Shown here: in pieces, positions 23,401-34,780 of the stretch
Numbering within the stretch: position 1 is the stretch's first letter
How the letters are laid out: every line of letters starts with the position of its first letter
Assembly (NCBI GenBank): GCA_014549065.1
Contig: JACDOX010000007.1
Location: forward strand, 3,622,417-3,686,416
Source: Cardinalis cardinalis
Taxonomy: Eukaryota > Chordata > Aves > Passeriformes > Cardinalidae
Direction: 5' to 3'
DNA: 64,000 bases
Translations under genes and position numbers: made by a program
Notes under the pieces: generated by a model
What the model was told of the DNA's origin: nothing
The model's input: the letters and a program-made list of their open reading frames with translations, nothing else
Databases searched by the model: none

Positions 23401-24499
23401 GTATTTCTGCACAGATACCTCTATTATTGTCTGTCATCAGGATATGCTGGGCTCCTCTCCTGCCTCTCTCCCCCCTTGCTTCCTTCCCATGTATGTGGCA
23501 AAGTCTCTCTCTGCTCTAACAGCTCTCCTGAGAGCAGGGTGAAGCAGGTCTTTACAGAGGCCTGTTAATTTTAAAGGACAAGCTTTATGTATTAACACCC
23601 CTGTGGCAGGCTGCCTCCCGTGCAGCAGGCTCTCTCCCCAGCACTTACCCAGAATTAAAGCACACAAGGACCGAGCCCACTCCCCAGCGGGAGCCTCTGG
23701 ATAATGCCAGCCCTGGTTCCCACCTCACTCCAGCCACAGTGAGCATTCCCAGGTGTCCCTAAGCAGGCTGAAGCCACTGGAGTAGGGGGGCTGGGGACAC
23801 TGTGTTGACCCACAGGGTGTGGGCAGCATGGGGAGCTGACAGAGGACATCTGCTTGTTTAACAGAGGCTGTGTTACAGACGTCCTTCCCTTCTAAAATCA
23901 GTTTTCTCCCAGGTGCTGGGTTCTTTGGAGAATTATCAGAATTATCACAGAGTTATAATTATGAGTGTGGCAATACTTGCACTTCCTGGATGACTGAGAC
24001 CTTTTCAGTGGCTTGGAGTAACTGGGAGGAAGGAGATTTTTCTCTGCAGATAACAGATTGTGAAACAGTAAATATTTAGCATAAATTGTGTCTTCTGGCT
24101 GGCTAATCACTTCTCAGTCCAAAATACACNGGCCTTACCCCAGCACTTGTCCATCAACATGCAGCACTGTCATGGGGCTCCTGCTCCCCCGTCAGACTGG
24201 GCAAATCCCCCAGAGAGGCTGACCGCTGAAACTGAAACCAAACAGCTGAGACTCGTAATGGGGGACAACTTTTATCTCTTTCTCTTTGAGACATCTGTCC
24301 ACTACATCATCCCCCTCGACCCAAAAGAGCGAAATAAAAATTAAGAAAGGAGGAANGAGAAGAAAAGCTCTGGTTGTTACAAAGGGGAATTTGCAGTTAT
24401 TGCTAATGTTAGCATTTCCCTTTTTTTCCCCCCCACTCTGTTTCCTTGGCATGCAGGTAAAATAACAAAATAAATCCCACAAAGGGCTTTCTGCCAGGC
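17486..24499. other. Intergenic, no gene seen
   Basis: I see no supported gene. The block contains a two-unit 14-base tandem repeat at 18626-18653, an A-rich tract at about 18889-18932, a CT run at about 20040-20052, and moderately GC-rich stretches (about 21240-22480 and 23640-23860) that give longer chance open frames, including one of 184 codons on the minus strand (21482-22036). None has recognisable domains. No further CR1 tail was spotted. Confidence 0.65.
18626..18653 (+). repeat. Short tandem repeat, 14-base unit x2
   Basis: TGTATGTCTGTGTC at 18626-18639 is followed directly by TGTATGTCTGTGTA at 18640-18653, so the two units differ at one base. It is a small local tandem duplication. 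Confidence 0.9.
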
Positions 24500-24720
24500 T
24501 GCCTTTGGAACTTTGCTTAAGTGGCCTTAAGTAAGATAATAAGCAAGGAGTGTGAAAAGAAGAGACTTTGTCTTTTCACATTAGCAGCAGCCCTGTTCAA
24601 GTGGCAGTATCTATGAAAATGCTGTTCAGCCTTTAATGAGACTACAGTGTGTTAGTGTACCAGTCTAATTAATCCCATATTTTCACACAGCATAATTACT
24701 GAGCCGGGGCTGAATTATTT
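24500..24720. promoter_or_regulatory. Candidate conserved non-coding element
   Basis: This is a repeat-free block with a TAATTAATCC motif at 24666-24675, which combines a generic homeodomain core with a K50-type TAATCC site. Further AT-core sites follow at CATAATTACT (24691-24700) and TGAATTATTT (24711-24720). The texture resembles vertebrate developmental enhancers. Conservation is not shown. Confidence 0.35.
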
Positions 24721-25079
24721 GGCTACTGAAGGTGGAGCAGTGCCTGCCTGCACTGTCCTCTGTCTCTGCTCCTCACAATTTATTATGCTATACAGCAAGA
24801 CACCATTGAAACCTCCTAGTATAGGACTATCTGTCATCTCTACATTATCAGTAAAATACACCACCTTCCATACTGTGCTACAAGGGCTTTAGCAAATTGC
24901 TATTTTTATGGGATATGATAAAGGAAATGCTACCTTATGTTCAAATTTTTAACTGTCTCGTGTACGGAATATACAGTTGTGCTTTGTGCGCTCCAGTTCA
25001 GTGAGGCCTCATTTGCATTGCTACAGCCAGGGTGGGTGTCACCCTGCTATTTTGCTCCCAGTCAGTCTCCCTTCTTTCT

Positions 25080-25147
25080 TTTCTTTTTTCTCTTCCTCTT
25101 TTTCAATTTCTCTTTTCTTCTTTCTTTCTTTCTTTCTTTCTTTCTTT

Positions 25148-25211
<64 letters not shown>

Positions 25212-25540
25212 TNNNNNNNNNNNNNNNNNNNNNNNNNNNNNNNNNNNNNNNNNNNNNNNNNNNNNNNNNNNNNNNNNNNNNNNNNNNNNNNNNNNNNNNN
25301 NNNNNNNNNNNNNNNNNNNNNNNNNNNNNNNNNNNNNNNNNNNNNNNNNNNNNNNNNCTTCCTTCCTTCCTTCCTTCCTTCCTTCCTTCCTTCCTTCCTT
25401 CCTTCCTTCCTTCCTTCCTTCCTTCCTTCCTTCCTTTTTTTCTCTTTATTTTGCTTTATTTCTTCTTCTTCTGCCTCTTACTTTTCTCCTCTCTTCCTCT
25501 CTCTCTTTGTCTCCCCTTTTTTAAATTTCACTCTCTCTCT
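25080..25540. repeat. Polypyrimidine compound microsatellite with assembly gap
   Basis: The + strand is almost pure pyrimidine for about 460 bases. (CTTT)n runs from about 25117 to 25212, followed by 145 unresolved bases (25213-25357). (CTTC)n then fills 25358-25435, and a degenerate CT-rich stretch runs to about 25540. The repeat unit differs on the two sides of the gap, so the unresolved segment must contain the CTTT-to-CTTC transition. The gap length is probably an estimate. Open frames across it in three phases (Ser/Phe/Leu-rich) are artefacts. Confidence 0.97.
25213..25357. other. Assembly gap (145 n)
   Basis: This is the only multi-base run of n in the window, and it lies inside a pyrimidine microsatellite that short reads cannot span. 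The true length of the repeat is unknown. Confidence 0.98.
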
Positions 25541-28500
25541 ATTTCCACTCCATTAGCAAGACTTACACTTTCAGAATCTCCATCTTTACTGGCATTAAGA
25601 TTTTTCATCCCTTAAAGTCCTTTCTCTCCTACCCCTCCTAGTTTGTGTTATTCCTTGAAACATATATTTTTGCACNTTATTATTCACCTCTGATATATGA
25701 TCTTGCCATTTTGGAACTGGTAGAGTCCCCCACCCCCTTCCTTCCCATAGGATTTGAGAGAGATTTGTGGTTTAAACATTTACTCACTTGCTAGTGTTTT
25801 TGGGACTGGTTTAATAGTATATTTTTAATGGAAGGCCAAACAGTACATTAACTATATGGAACTGGTTTAGAATTTTTCTTTTCAGGAAAAAAAAAAGAAA
25901 AAAAAAAAAAAAAACAAAGAAGAGAGAGTTGTACCCCGTAAATTTTAAAACCAGCCCTAACAGTACATAAGGCTATTTTGTTATTGTGTATGGTTTCCAT
26001 ACATGAATTGTGAGATATATGGATGTATATACCCAGGCAAAGTGAGATCTCAAAATAAAGAAAACCACATGCTTAATAGCACAAGCGGGAAAATTACTTC
26101 TCCAAGTTTTTAACAAAATAATGGCCCTGAGACTTGAGTCCTCTTCTGGGCAATCTTAAATATAACATATTCAAGGANCAGTAAAGTGAATTTCACTGCA
26201 CCTTTGCTGATACAGCGATTGACTATTGGATCTGACACTCCAAAGCTCTTCCATATGTGCACACNGCAACCCAAACAGCTTGCACTGCCCCTGAGATTAG
26301 CAATACCGCGCAGAGTCTTTTATCAATCATTTTGGGGCAGCTGAAAGTAGCCCAAGCTCAAGGGTTAAGCAAGGTTAAATTTTTAAAAAATTCATCTTGT
26401 AGNCTTTGCAGGCCCTGCCAGGCCATGGGGCAGCACAGCTTCTGCAGGGGCTGATCTTCGGAGGCTGATTTGTCCTCACTGCTGTGGGGGCTATCCTGAT
26501 AGAAGTTTCTGGGGGACTCAGGGTGCTCTTAACAGGGCTGTGAAGGGGAAATTAGAAGTGAATAAACAAGGAATATCTCTGTGAGAGCAGTGGGGCACTG
26601 TTAAAGCCTGACCTGCCTGCACTGCCTTTTTGACACCTGGAGAGTCACCTGCACNGAGAACAAGGGCTACAGGAGCCTCCATGTGTCCATGTGGGGCCTG
26701 GCTGGGTGTTGTGTGGAGGTACAGACCACTGCAGCCACAGCTCACTGTCAAGCCACTTGATTCAGACATAAGGACAAGTACTCCAGGAGATCAGCATTAG
26801 TCTGGGTCTGGNGCTAGAAGTTTGGACAGAGGTTATGCAGGTTAAACCTGAGAGAACTCGTGGATGTCTCATTTTCCAAAAATGAAACNGTCAAATAACT
26901 TGAAGGTGTCTCACTCTGTCAGCTCTTCCATATGGCACCCAAAATTACCAGCTAATTTTTGAAATCCCTTCTGCACATGGTCTGTATATTATTGGTTCTT
27001 CTGTGTAAATATACCATGAAGTTTTTCNCTGTCCTTGCATGCCTGGCTTTTGCAGTAAGGCTGCTTCCCCATCACTCATCATTTTCTGTCAAAATGTCCT
27101 GTCCTGTGAGCTCTCTCTTCTTGAGATATTCAGAGCTCTCCTTACTTCCACTTTCCTTCTCACTTCCATCTTTCTCTTGCTGCTGCTTAGGTTCCTTAGG
27201 CTGAGCTTTCTGCTCTCATCCACCATCCACCATTGCTGACTCTCTTTTGNCTGTTTTGAGCCTGTGCACCCACCCGCCCACATGCTAAGAATGGTCTGCT
27301 ACATTCTTTATTGTGGCTTCTTAAAAGGTAAGTCCTTATTTGTTGTGTGTCAGCAGACACCCTTAAACATGAGCACATACCTGTGTTTGGTGACAGAGGT
27401 ACTCGGTTTTGTCCCTCAGCTCACAGGAAAGGGCCTTTAGGGTGTGACGTTTCCAAACCATGAGGAGTGCTGGTTGCTAAAGCCAACCACGCCAGGTCAT
27501 TAAACTCTGCTAGGGTCAGGTGTGGGCTTGAAGCTGAGCTGGGAAGGGGAAACACATTTTTCAGCAGTTCCTGCAAGCCCAGCCCCAGGCATGCAGGATG
27601 TACATTTTCCAGGTGACTGTTCCTAGTGGCCTCCCCACTGCTGCCAGCTCTGTGAGATCACAAAGAGCACTCTTGCTCAAAGTGGGTCACTTTGCTATTT
27701 TTTTTTTTGTCCTTTTGTAGTGTTTTCTTCTTCTGTTTGCACTCTTGCTCCACTCATGAGGCTGATTGCTGAGCCCTGGGCTCCAGCACAGACACTGGCA
27801 TTTGTAGCCATGGAACTCACATGAAACCAAGCACCAGATGCAGTTGCATAAACTGGAGATGTAAAAATCATTCCACTGGTACTTGAGCCTTCTTTCACCT
27901 GATTAGGGTGCCCTGATTAGATGCTGGTGTCAGTGCTGCCTTGGTGACAGCACAGCTGCCAGTGCCTGCGCCAAGTCTGCCAGCAAAGATCCATGGTGTG
28001 GTGGTGTATTTGTGATGAGGACTCCTCTGAACAGCTCCTGGGGAGCACGTGGTAAACGGCAGAACCATCATAGCCCATTCCTGAACCTTATACATCATCT
28101 TTCAACTTGAGGCTGAGGTACACAAGCTAAGAGGATTCAGCCCTTATTTTGGACATTTCTGTGCTTCTAAGGCCTTAAAAGGGCTATTGCAGTATTCCTT
28201 GGCTGTGGTTTTGACCCCTTAAATGAGTAACCCCACAGCAAAGCAGATGCCAGACACAACTCTTTCAAAAATGTATTTAAAAAAATAGGTTTCCATGGTG
28301 GTTTTCCATGCCATGTTGACCCTCTGTGCTTGAGCACCTCTGCAAGTTACCCAGTGTTCAAGAACTTTGAAAGAAATATCTGGGTTTTAATATTAGGTGC
28401 ACCAGCTTCCTATGACATGTTCAACCTTTAAAAAAATGAATGATTTCTTTAAAAGGTTGGATGTTTCATGCTAGGATCAGAACAAGAGACTTGGGGTGGG

Positions 28501-30329
28501 GAAAAAAATCAAAAAAGCACCACAAATAGAGAAATGAGGAAAAAACACCCAGGTGTGTGCTAAAATGGTGTGGAGAAAATTAATACTGCAAGGATTGGTA
28601 TAAATAAGACATTACATGACCCCTTCTGCCAGTGGGGGATCTCTGGAGGTGACAGACAAGTAAGGGTCTTAATGAATAGCCTTTTCCTAAATTCTTTGCT
28701 GTGGGCTCAGCATAAACCTTTACATAAAAGTGNGAGCCTGTGAACAGTAGGAATTATTTATATTAAATGTGCTTCTCAGCAAAACATGGCAAAATTCCTA
28801 TTCCCAACTGGAAGAAAATCATATTTCATGGCTGTAATGCCATTAAGCAGGATAGAGAGATGGGCAGTGGGGAATAGGGGTGGGAGGGAGGCCCACTAGC
28901 AGAAGGAAGGGGTTTTTGCCAGCTAGGGCGTGGGGCCCTGCTGAATGCCTCCCCAAGTTGGGAGTCATGTTGGCTGTCATGCAGCAGACAGGAGTGAGGG
29001 GGAGAGGCAGAGGGGAAGAATTTCCATGATGGGCTTTGCACATTGGAAAAAAACATTGAACTTTGTAGGGATGAACACAGCAGGGTCTATAGAGACCATT
29101 TTCAAAGGCTATAACCTTTTAATGGAGGATGGGATTACTGTTAAAACCGCCAGATTACATCCTGCAGTCATTGCCAAAAGGTTAAACCACCAGATCAGGC
29201 CGTGGCCTGACATGGGTGACCAGGGGCTGCTGGGGGCTGAATGCTGCACAGGAGAGGTGCCTTCATAATGTGGGGAAACACNGAGTGGGAAGGAGCAAGT
29301 ATTGCTCACTCACTTGCACTAACCAGGCTGCNGAGCAGGGTAGCAGGTGACTAGGGACTCTCAGATGGGGCCAGAAAAATAACATGAGCAAGATGTGTTG
29401 GTAGAAAGCATCTGGAGAAGATGTAAAGCCAATGCTGCTGGTCTAAGAAAAAGACCAAAGGCACCAAGACCCCAGGAGGGAATATCCCAGCTCTGAGGAG
29501 CAGTTTGGTTTTCATTTCTTGCTGAATTAGACATTGCTTCTGCAGGGATGGGATGTGCACCTAGGTACTTGTGTGTGTGTGTGTTTATGAATTAACTGCA
29601 TGGCTGCTTAGGAATAAAACTAATGCTGNTGTCAACCAAATGGTTTTAAAAATCCCAATAACACAGTCATGGTGGACTATTAAATCCTATGGCCCCTCTT
29701 TTTTCCCTGAAGATGCTGGGTGGATGCTTTGGCTGGGAAGCTCCCAGGTCCCTGTGCATCACAGGGAGGAGAGGTCAGTATTTCCTTGGTGCTCAGTTCA
29801 GAGAAAGACACGGAGGTGAGTGAAGATTTATAACCTGGCTGGAAGATCATCAATCAGTCAATCAAGTGAACAAGCCAAGGCCTTCTCTCATTTACCTGGG
29901 ATGGTGCAGGGCTCCATACTCCTCGTGGCGGTGCTCACGCTGCCGTGGTGAGAGAGCATCCCTGTGCAAGGCNAGGCTCACGCTGGGGAAATGACAGCGC
30001 AGGCAGAGCAGGGCTCCATCAAAGGCACCGTGCCTGGGGAGGGATTGCCCCGGGGGCTGGGAGCTGCTGTCGATCAGCCTGGCTCCAGGCTGGCAGTGAG
30101 GTTACACAGACAGCACAGCCGTGAGCGCAGCCCATGCGGATCCTTCCTGACATACCCTCTCCCACTGGTGATGGAGCAGAATATGTAGTGCAATGGGTAC
30201 ATCTCNGCAGAGGTGTTTTGTTCAAAGCAGGCAAATTGACAGGCTTCCCTCATAAAACAGTAATGCGGCTTATACATAAAAAAAAGATCATAAAAATTCC
30301 GTTTTCTCCCAAGTAAGATAATTCTGACA
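25541..30329. other. Intergenic, no gene seen
   Basis: I see no supported gene. There is an interrupted A run at about 25889-25920 and a GT run at about 29569-29584. The part at 29925-30150 is denser in CpG than its surroundings and adjoins the candidate element that starts at 30330. Open frames here are short and unrecognised. Confidence 0.65.
29925..30150. promoter_or_regulatory. CpG-enriched patch
   Basis: By hand count there are about a dozen CpGs in roughly 220 bases of GC-rich sequence, including CTCGTGGCGG, CACGCTGCCG, CCCGGGG, GTCGATC and GAGCGCAG contexts. This is well above the neighbouring DNA. It could be a weak CpG island, an unmethylated enhancer, or chance. No open frame or recognisable promoter motif accompanies it. 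Confidence 0.35.
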
Positions 30330-30880
30330 TTACTTAAAATACTTCAGACTTGTCAGTAAAATTTCAATGTCATTAAAATTAACTGGCATATTTTAAGATT
30401 GACTTTCTTGCTTGCTTTCAACTCCCAGTCAGCCTGACATGGGGAGGGCACTTGCTATTCTTATCTTTTACACACTTGTATTTCTTGGCCTTTAACAGCT
30501 TCTTCTGTGGCGCACACTGCTCTGTCTGCCAGGGATAAGGGGTGTCACTGGTTGCTGCTAATCCATTATGGCAAGCTGTCTAATTACCAGTGGTGTAGCA
30601 GTAAATAAAATGCGGGTTCACTTCTGGCCTGCTCCTTATCCCTCATCTGAGAAGTGGGCAAATGTTGTATCACCCCAATTATTGCTCCATTTACCTGCAT
30701 GTTCCCTTGACTATGGCACTGCTAATTACTTACTTTGTTAGGCGGAAGAAATATTGGGTATTTATTTCATTTGCTGTGATGATAAGAAATACAACTCCTA
30801 TTATTTGTCCCCTGGACTAGAAAATTCCCTTTGCAGCAATCCTTCTAGCCTGTGCGCATAAATAAAACCACATTTTACTC
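30330..30880. promoter_or_regulatory. Candidate conserved non-coding element
   Basis: This block is free of repeats and dense in homeodomain-type sites: TAATCC at 30559-30564, TAATTA at 30581-30586, CAATTATTG at 30676-30684 and TAATTA at 30723-30728. It has no ambiguous base over its whole length, unlike the flanks, and no open frame worth naming. In a vertebrate gene desert this pattern most often marks an enhancer. That is inference, and no alignment was possible. Confidence 0.42.
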
Positions 30881-33059
30881 CAGCATAGCTTCAGTACCTG
30901 AAAAGAGGTCATATTTTGATCAGGAAAATGTTCTTGTCTCTTTTCTCTAGCATGGGAAAGGCAACTTGGAGAGGTTTGTGAAGTGAAACTGGATGCTGCA
31001 CTGGATCAAATGGTTTATTACTGAAACCAAATTCTGCAAGAAACCACTCATCTTCAGCAAAAGAAGGATCCTTCTGGAGGTGCGTGGCTTTTGGTGAGGA
31101 ATCAGAAATTGGAAGCAGTCTCAGTTTGGGTGTGAATGGGACTAGATATGTTTTTCATTTGAGACATTTTCAGCAGTTGATCCTAGTCCTCTTGGCTGCT
31201 GCCATCTCTTCACTTGGACTCCAGTATTGTGAGATCATCCTTAGGAAAAATGCTGATTAGCACTTGGCAAAACATGAATTATTACTATATTAAAAGGTGA
31301 ACCAACAGAGAGAATAAGTAGGTGTAACCCCTGAAACAAATGGATCAGCCCGGGTAAGGCAGCTGAATGCTTCCAGACAGCACCAGGCAGGCAGGGTGGA
31401 GGAAGGTGGTGTCTAATGAAAGCAAACCTAGAAAGAGGCCAAAACCTTGAAAGAAACCAAACCCTGACTGGCACTCTGGTACTCTTTCCACCCTCTTGAC
31501 CATCTTATCACCTTTCCCAATGTACAACAAACGCTCAATTTGTTGCCCAAACCTGTTATATTTCACCAGCATCTCCCTTTTTAGCATTGTTGAGGGGTGG
31601 TGAAGAACTCTTTAGAGATTTAGAGTCTAGGTGGCCACAGAACACACAGGGTTTTCCTTTTCTTGATCACCTTCTTTGGGGTTTTCTTCAGGTATCTATT
31701 TATTCTGGTTTGGAGCCCAGTTAGTCCTGCATGCTAGGACTGTCCACAGCAAATGATCAGTGGCTGAAAAAGAGGTAAAATGAATGGAGGAGAATGTGCA
31801 AGTTGTTTTAAAATACCTACATACTTACCCACATGCACATATAGTATAATGTGTGTTTTTCAGTGGAATGTCCTTCAGATTTGTTGTGTACATCATTCAG
31901 TACCTCGTCGTGCCATTAGCCTGGGTTTCACTTACTTTGCAGCGTGCTTTTGGGTTGCAAGGTGCCAACATCTGAAACAGAAATTTGGACCAGCACATCA
32001 TTGGGATTTCCTTTCTGAATTTCACTTCTGACAACACNAGAAATAGAAAATAAAGGGCTAAAGCTGGCAGAAATGAATGTCATATGCAGCCTCCCTTAAA
32101 ATATTCAAAATGCTCATACCTCAAGGTCATTATTTAAATGTTCATTTTAGCCTTCTGCATCACCTTTAAACAAAGCTCTGGCCTAACACTACTGCCTCTA
32201 TTATTACTATTTAGACTAGAGAATAATCAAAAATCCCTTGCATTTCCTGGCACTGGGAGGGAGGGTCTTTCATCTAAATTTTGAAAACTAAGAAAGCCTT
32301 GCCTTAGGACCACTAATTTCCAGGTGAAAGAAACATACTTCGAATACGGCTACCAAAGAAAGCAGGATTATTTTGGATGTTTTTGGTACAGAAGCAAAGC
32401 TTCAATTTCTTCTCAAATCCCTTTGAGGGTGGAAGGGGAATTGCAGCTGGAGTGTTGAGTTACATTTGCCGTCAAGGTGTTGCTGCTGAAGTCCCCTGCA
32501 TCTTGTTCANTGGGGAGGAGGAGGCTGTGGTGCAGCTCCCTGGTGGTGCACTGTGCTGGGGCAGAGAGGGATTAGCAGAGGGGACTGAAGGCAGAAAAGT
32601 ACTGCACTGAGAGAAGTCCTGCATCTGGGAAAGCTGACAGGACACATCAGAGCGATCTGGAAAAAGGAAAACAAAACGGTGTCAGGGAAAGAGAGATCCT
32701 AAAAGGATGTCTCGAAAACATACTCAAAAAATTCAAACGAAGGAAAAGAAGGAGAAAGCAGAAGCTTCCTCCTTCTCCTCTATGCGAAATGCCCTGTCTG
32801 CAAACATGACTGACATCACTGGGGAAGAATGTAAACTTTGATTTAAAAAAAAAATACCGCTTGCNGCTGCTCCTCTTTGGCAGCACATCTCATTTCTTTA
32901 GAGTATTTTTATCTGGTTACGTATGTATATGCACATATNTAAATATTTTGTTAAAAGCAGAAGGAGGCTTCTCTCTTTCTTCTCTGCACTTGCAACAGTG
33001 GCTGTGCAATATCCAAAGGGGGCTTCTCCTGAGAACTTCCAGAGGAGGAGGAGAGCAAA
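30881..33059. other. Intergenic, no gene seen
   Basis: I see no supported gene, transposon or RNA gene. Short chance open frames occur on both strands and an A run lies at about 32846-32855. Nothing else stands out. Confidence 0.65.
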
Positions 33060-33540
33060 ATNAATTTTATAAAACAGTAGCAATAACAATCCAAATAACA
33101 AATAAGCTGAGTAAGAAATGAAGGACTAATTNAAGTTGTGTCCTTTAAACCAATAATAAATGACCCAGCAGCAGGGAAAGCAGGTTGGTAAATTAAAACT
33201 AATGTGGGAGGTGTGTGCACCCCCCAACCTCCCCCGCATTACTCCACCCCAGCCACAAAGATCTGCGCTGGGGGCTCGGGTGTCTTCCCTCCTTCCCTTC
33301 AATCTACCTAGCCAGAGCCCTCTCCCTGCTTGACAGCTACTGCAAGCCCAAACTGACAGCTCTTCAAAATCCGCTGAAGAAACCCAGCATTAATTAAGTC
33401 ATTGCTGGACTGTAATTTCCTTGAGAAGTAAAAAATTCTCACACAAGAAAAGGTTACAGAGACCTTTTCTGTGTCAAAATTACCATGCTGCATGAATATT
33501 AATGCTCTTAATGAAGACAACCTTTGCTTCATCAGGAAGG
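33060..33540. promoter_or_regulatory. Candidate conserved non-coding element
   Basis: This region is AT-rich but not simple, with a TTAATTAA palindrome at 33390-33397, CCAATAATAAATGACC-like sequence at about 33150-33165, and GAATATTAATGCTCTTAATG-like sequence at about 33496-33515. A more GC-rich stretch (33210-33320) lies between the two AT-rich parts. No transposon or coding signature is present. A developmental enhancer is the most natural reading, unproven. Confidence 0.38.
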
Positions 33541-33749
33541 TTCTGGAGCAGGTGCCAAGCCTGAAGTCTCACTCTGTGGATTTTCTACTCTATGAAAGTC
33601 AGCACAATGCAATTTTTCCATTAAAATCAACATTTCCCACATGATCGCGGATTTTTTTTTCTTCTTTACAGATAGGTGGAAAGAAGGGGGGAAAAATCCC
33701 TCTGCTTTGAAATCAAACATTTAAAGGTTTCATTCAACACATTAATCAG
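33541..33749. other. Intergenic, no gene seen
   Basis: Short linker with no gene. It contains a run of T at about 33652-33660 and leads into the GGA/poly-G tract. Confidence 0.6.
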
Positions 33750-33816
33750 TGCTGAGAGAGAGGAGAGGAGGAGGAGGAGGAGCAGGAGGAGGAGGAGGGG
33801 GGGGGGGGGGGGGGGG
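33750..33816 (+). repeat. GGA-repeat plus 20-base G run
   Basis: GA- and GGA-type repeats (about 33752-33796) end in 20 consecutive G (33797-33816). The purine strand can in principle form a G-quadruplex. The run also makes Gly/Arg-rich open frames on the + strand and a Pro/Ser-rich frame on the minus strand, which I reject as coding. The exact G count may be unreliable in a draft assembly. Confidence 0.95.
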
Positions 33817-34459
33817 AATCTGCCTTATTTATACAGATCTTGCTCACGTTTTCATAGATCACAGCCGTGTCCATGTCGTGGGCTGCCCCGGGGTGCTGCC
33901 AGGCACGCCCTCTCCAGAAAGGCTCCATGGGCTCACAGAGAGATACTGGGCTGGGAGCTTTGGGAAATGGCTGGGCTGGTCACCCCGCCTGGGACATGAG
34001 CCTCTGTCCCAAGCCTTCGGGCACTCACACTCCAGAGACCTGGGAAGGGCATCAGGAGGCTCAACTGCCTGGGAGGGCATGGACAAGGCAGGTATCCCAA
34101 AAAAATGGGGGGACTGAAAAAGGGGGCATCCCCCACAGCAAAGGAGGCAGTCCAAATGCTTGGCCACAGATAGCAAGTATGTGCATCAGCATCAAACAGT
34201 GGAGGAAAAGGCTATTTCTTGGCTCTTTCTAAAGGAAGAGAGGGATTTTGATAGCACTGCACCAGAGAAATTGCACTGCCTTGTGCAGTACTCTTTTACC
34301 AGCATTTAGCCTCAAACAAGAAAGGGAAAGAAATCACAAAGAAAAGTGTGGAGAAACACAGAGGACAGGATAGATGTTGCAGCTCTAGATTGGAAAGAAA
34401 AGCAGGTAAAAGCCACCTCTTTCTCCACCTTCAAAAGGAGAAACGATATGAAAACTGTC
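33817..34459. other. Intergenic, no gene seen
   Basis: The part at 33840-34140 is GC-rich and open in several frames (33749-34117, 33867-34232, and minus 33859-34176). The frames overlap, share no domain and start in or beside the G-rich repeat, so I do not call a gene. The remainder is AT-rich and featureless. Confidence 0.6.
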
Positions 34460-34780
34460 CATTAATTATATCTTCTACTTCTACTTATTAGGCATTCATG
34501 ATCTAATAATGGCTGTGGCTAACTTATAAAAAAAATCTGATTATTTTCTGTTGGGGCATGCAATGCCCTGTATATATTAAAAAGGTAAGCAATGATATAT
34601 ATTTATGGGTNCTGATGTAATAGCTATTAGATTTATAATACAGAGAAGAAACATAATTTTATTAGAAAGAGCAATAGTTCACAATCCTATTATTGTTTAT
34701 TGCTGACGTCAGTGCTGAACTATAATAAGAATCATGTAACAACTGAAAATAATCATAAAAATGCCGTTTAGATTTGCAAG
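34460..34780. promoter_or_regulatory. Candidate conserved non-coding element with full CRE palindrome
   Basis: This is an AT-rich, repeat-free block. It contains CTGACGTCAG (34703-34712), a ten-base palindrome that includes the complete cAMP-response element TGACGTCA (34704-34711). TATTGTTTATTG, a SOX/FOX-like sequence, lies immediately before it (34691-34702). GGGCAT-GCA-ATGCCC (34554-34568) forms a six-base-arm inverted repeat with an embedded POU-like ATGCAAT. Many ATTA cores surround these. The concentration of full-length sites is the main evidence. Function is inferred. Confidence 0.45.

Noticed and set aside
24937..25615. Three long plus-strand open frames across the pyrimidine tract
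   Set aside because: They are translations of CTTT/CTTC repeats and of the run of n.
33676..34232. Glycine/arginine-rich and neighbouring open frames
   Set aside because: They start in or beside the GGA/poly-G tract, overlap in several phases and have no recognised family.
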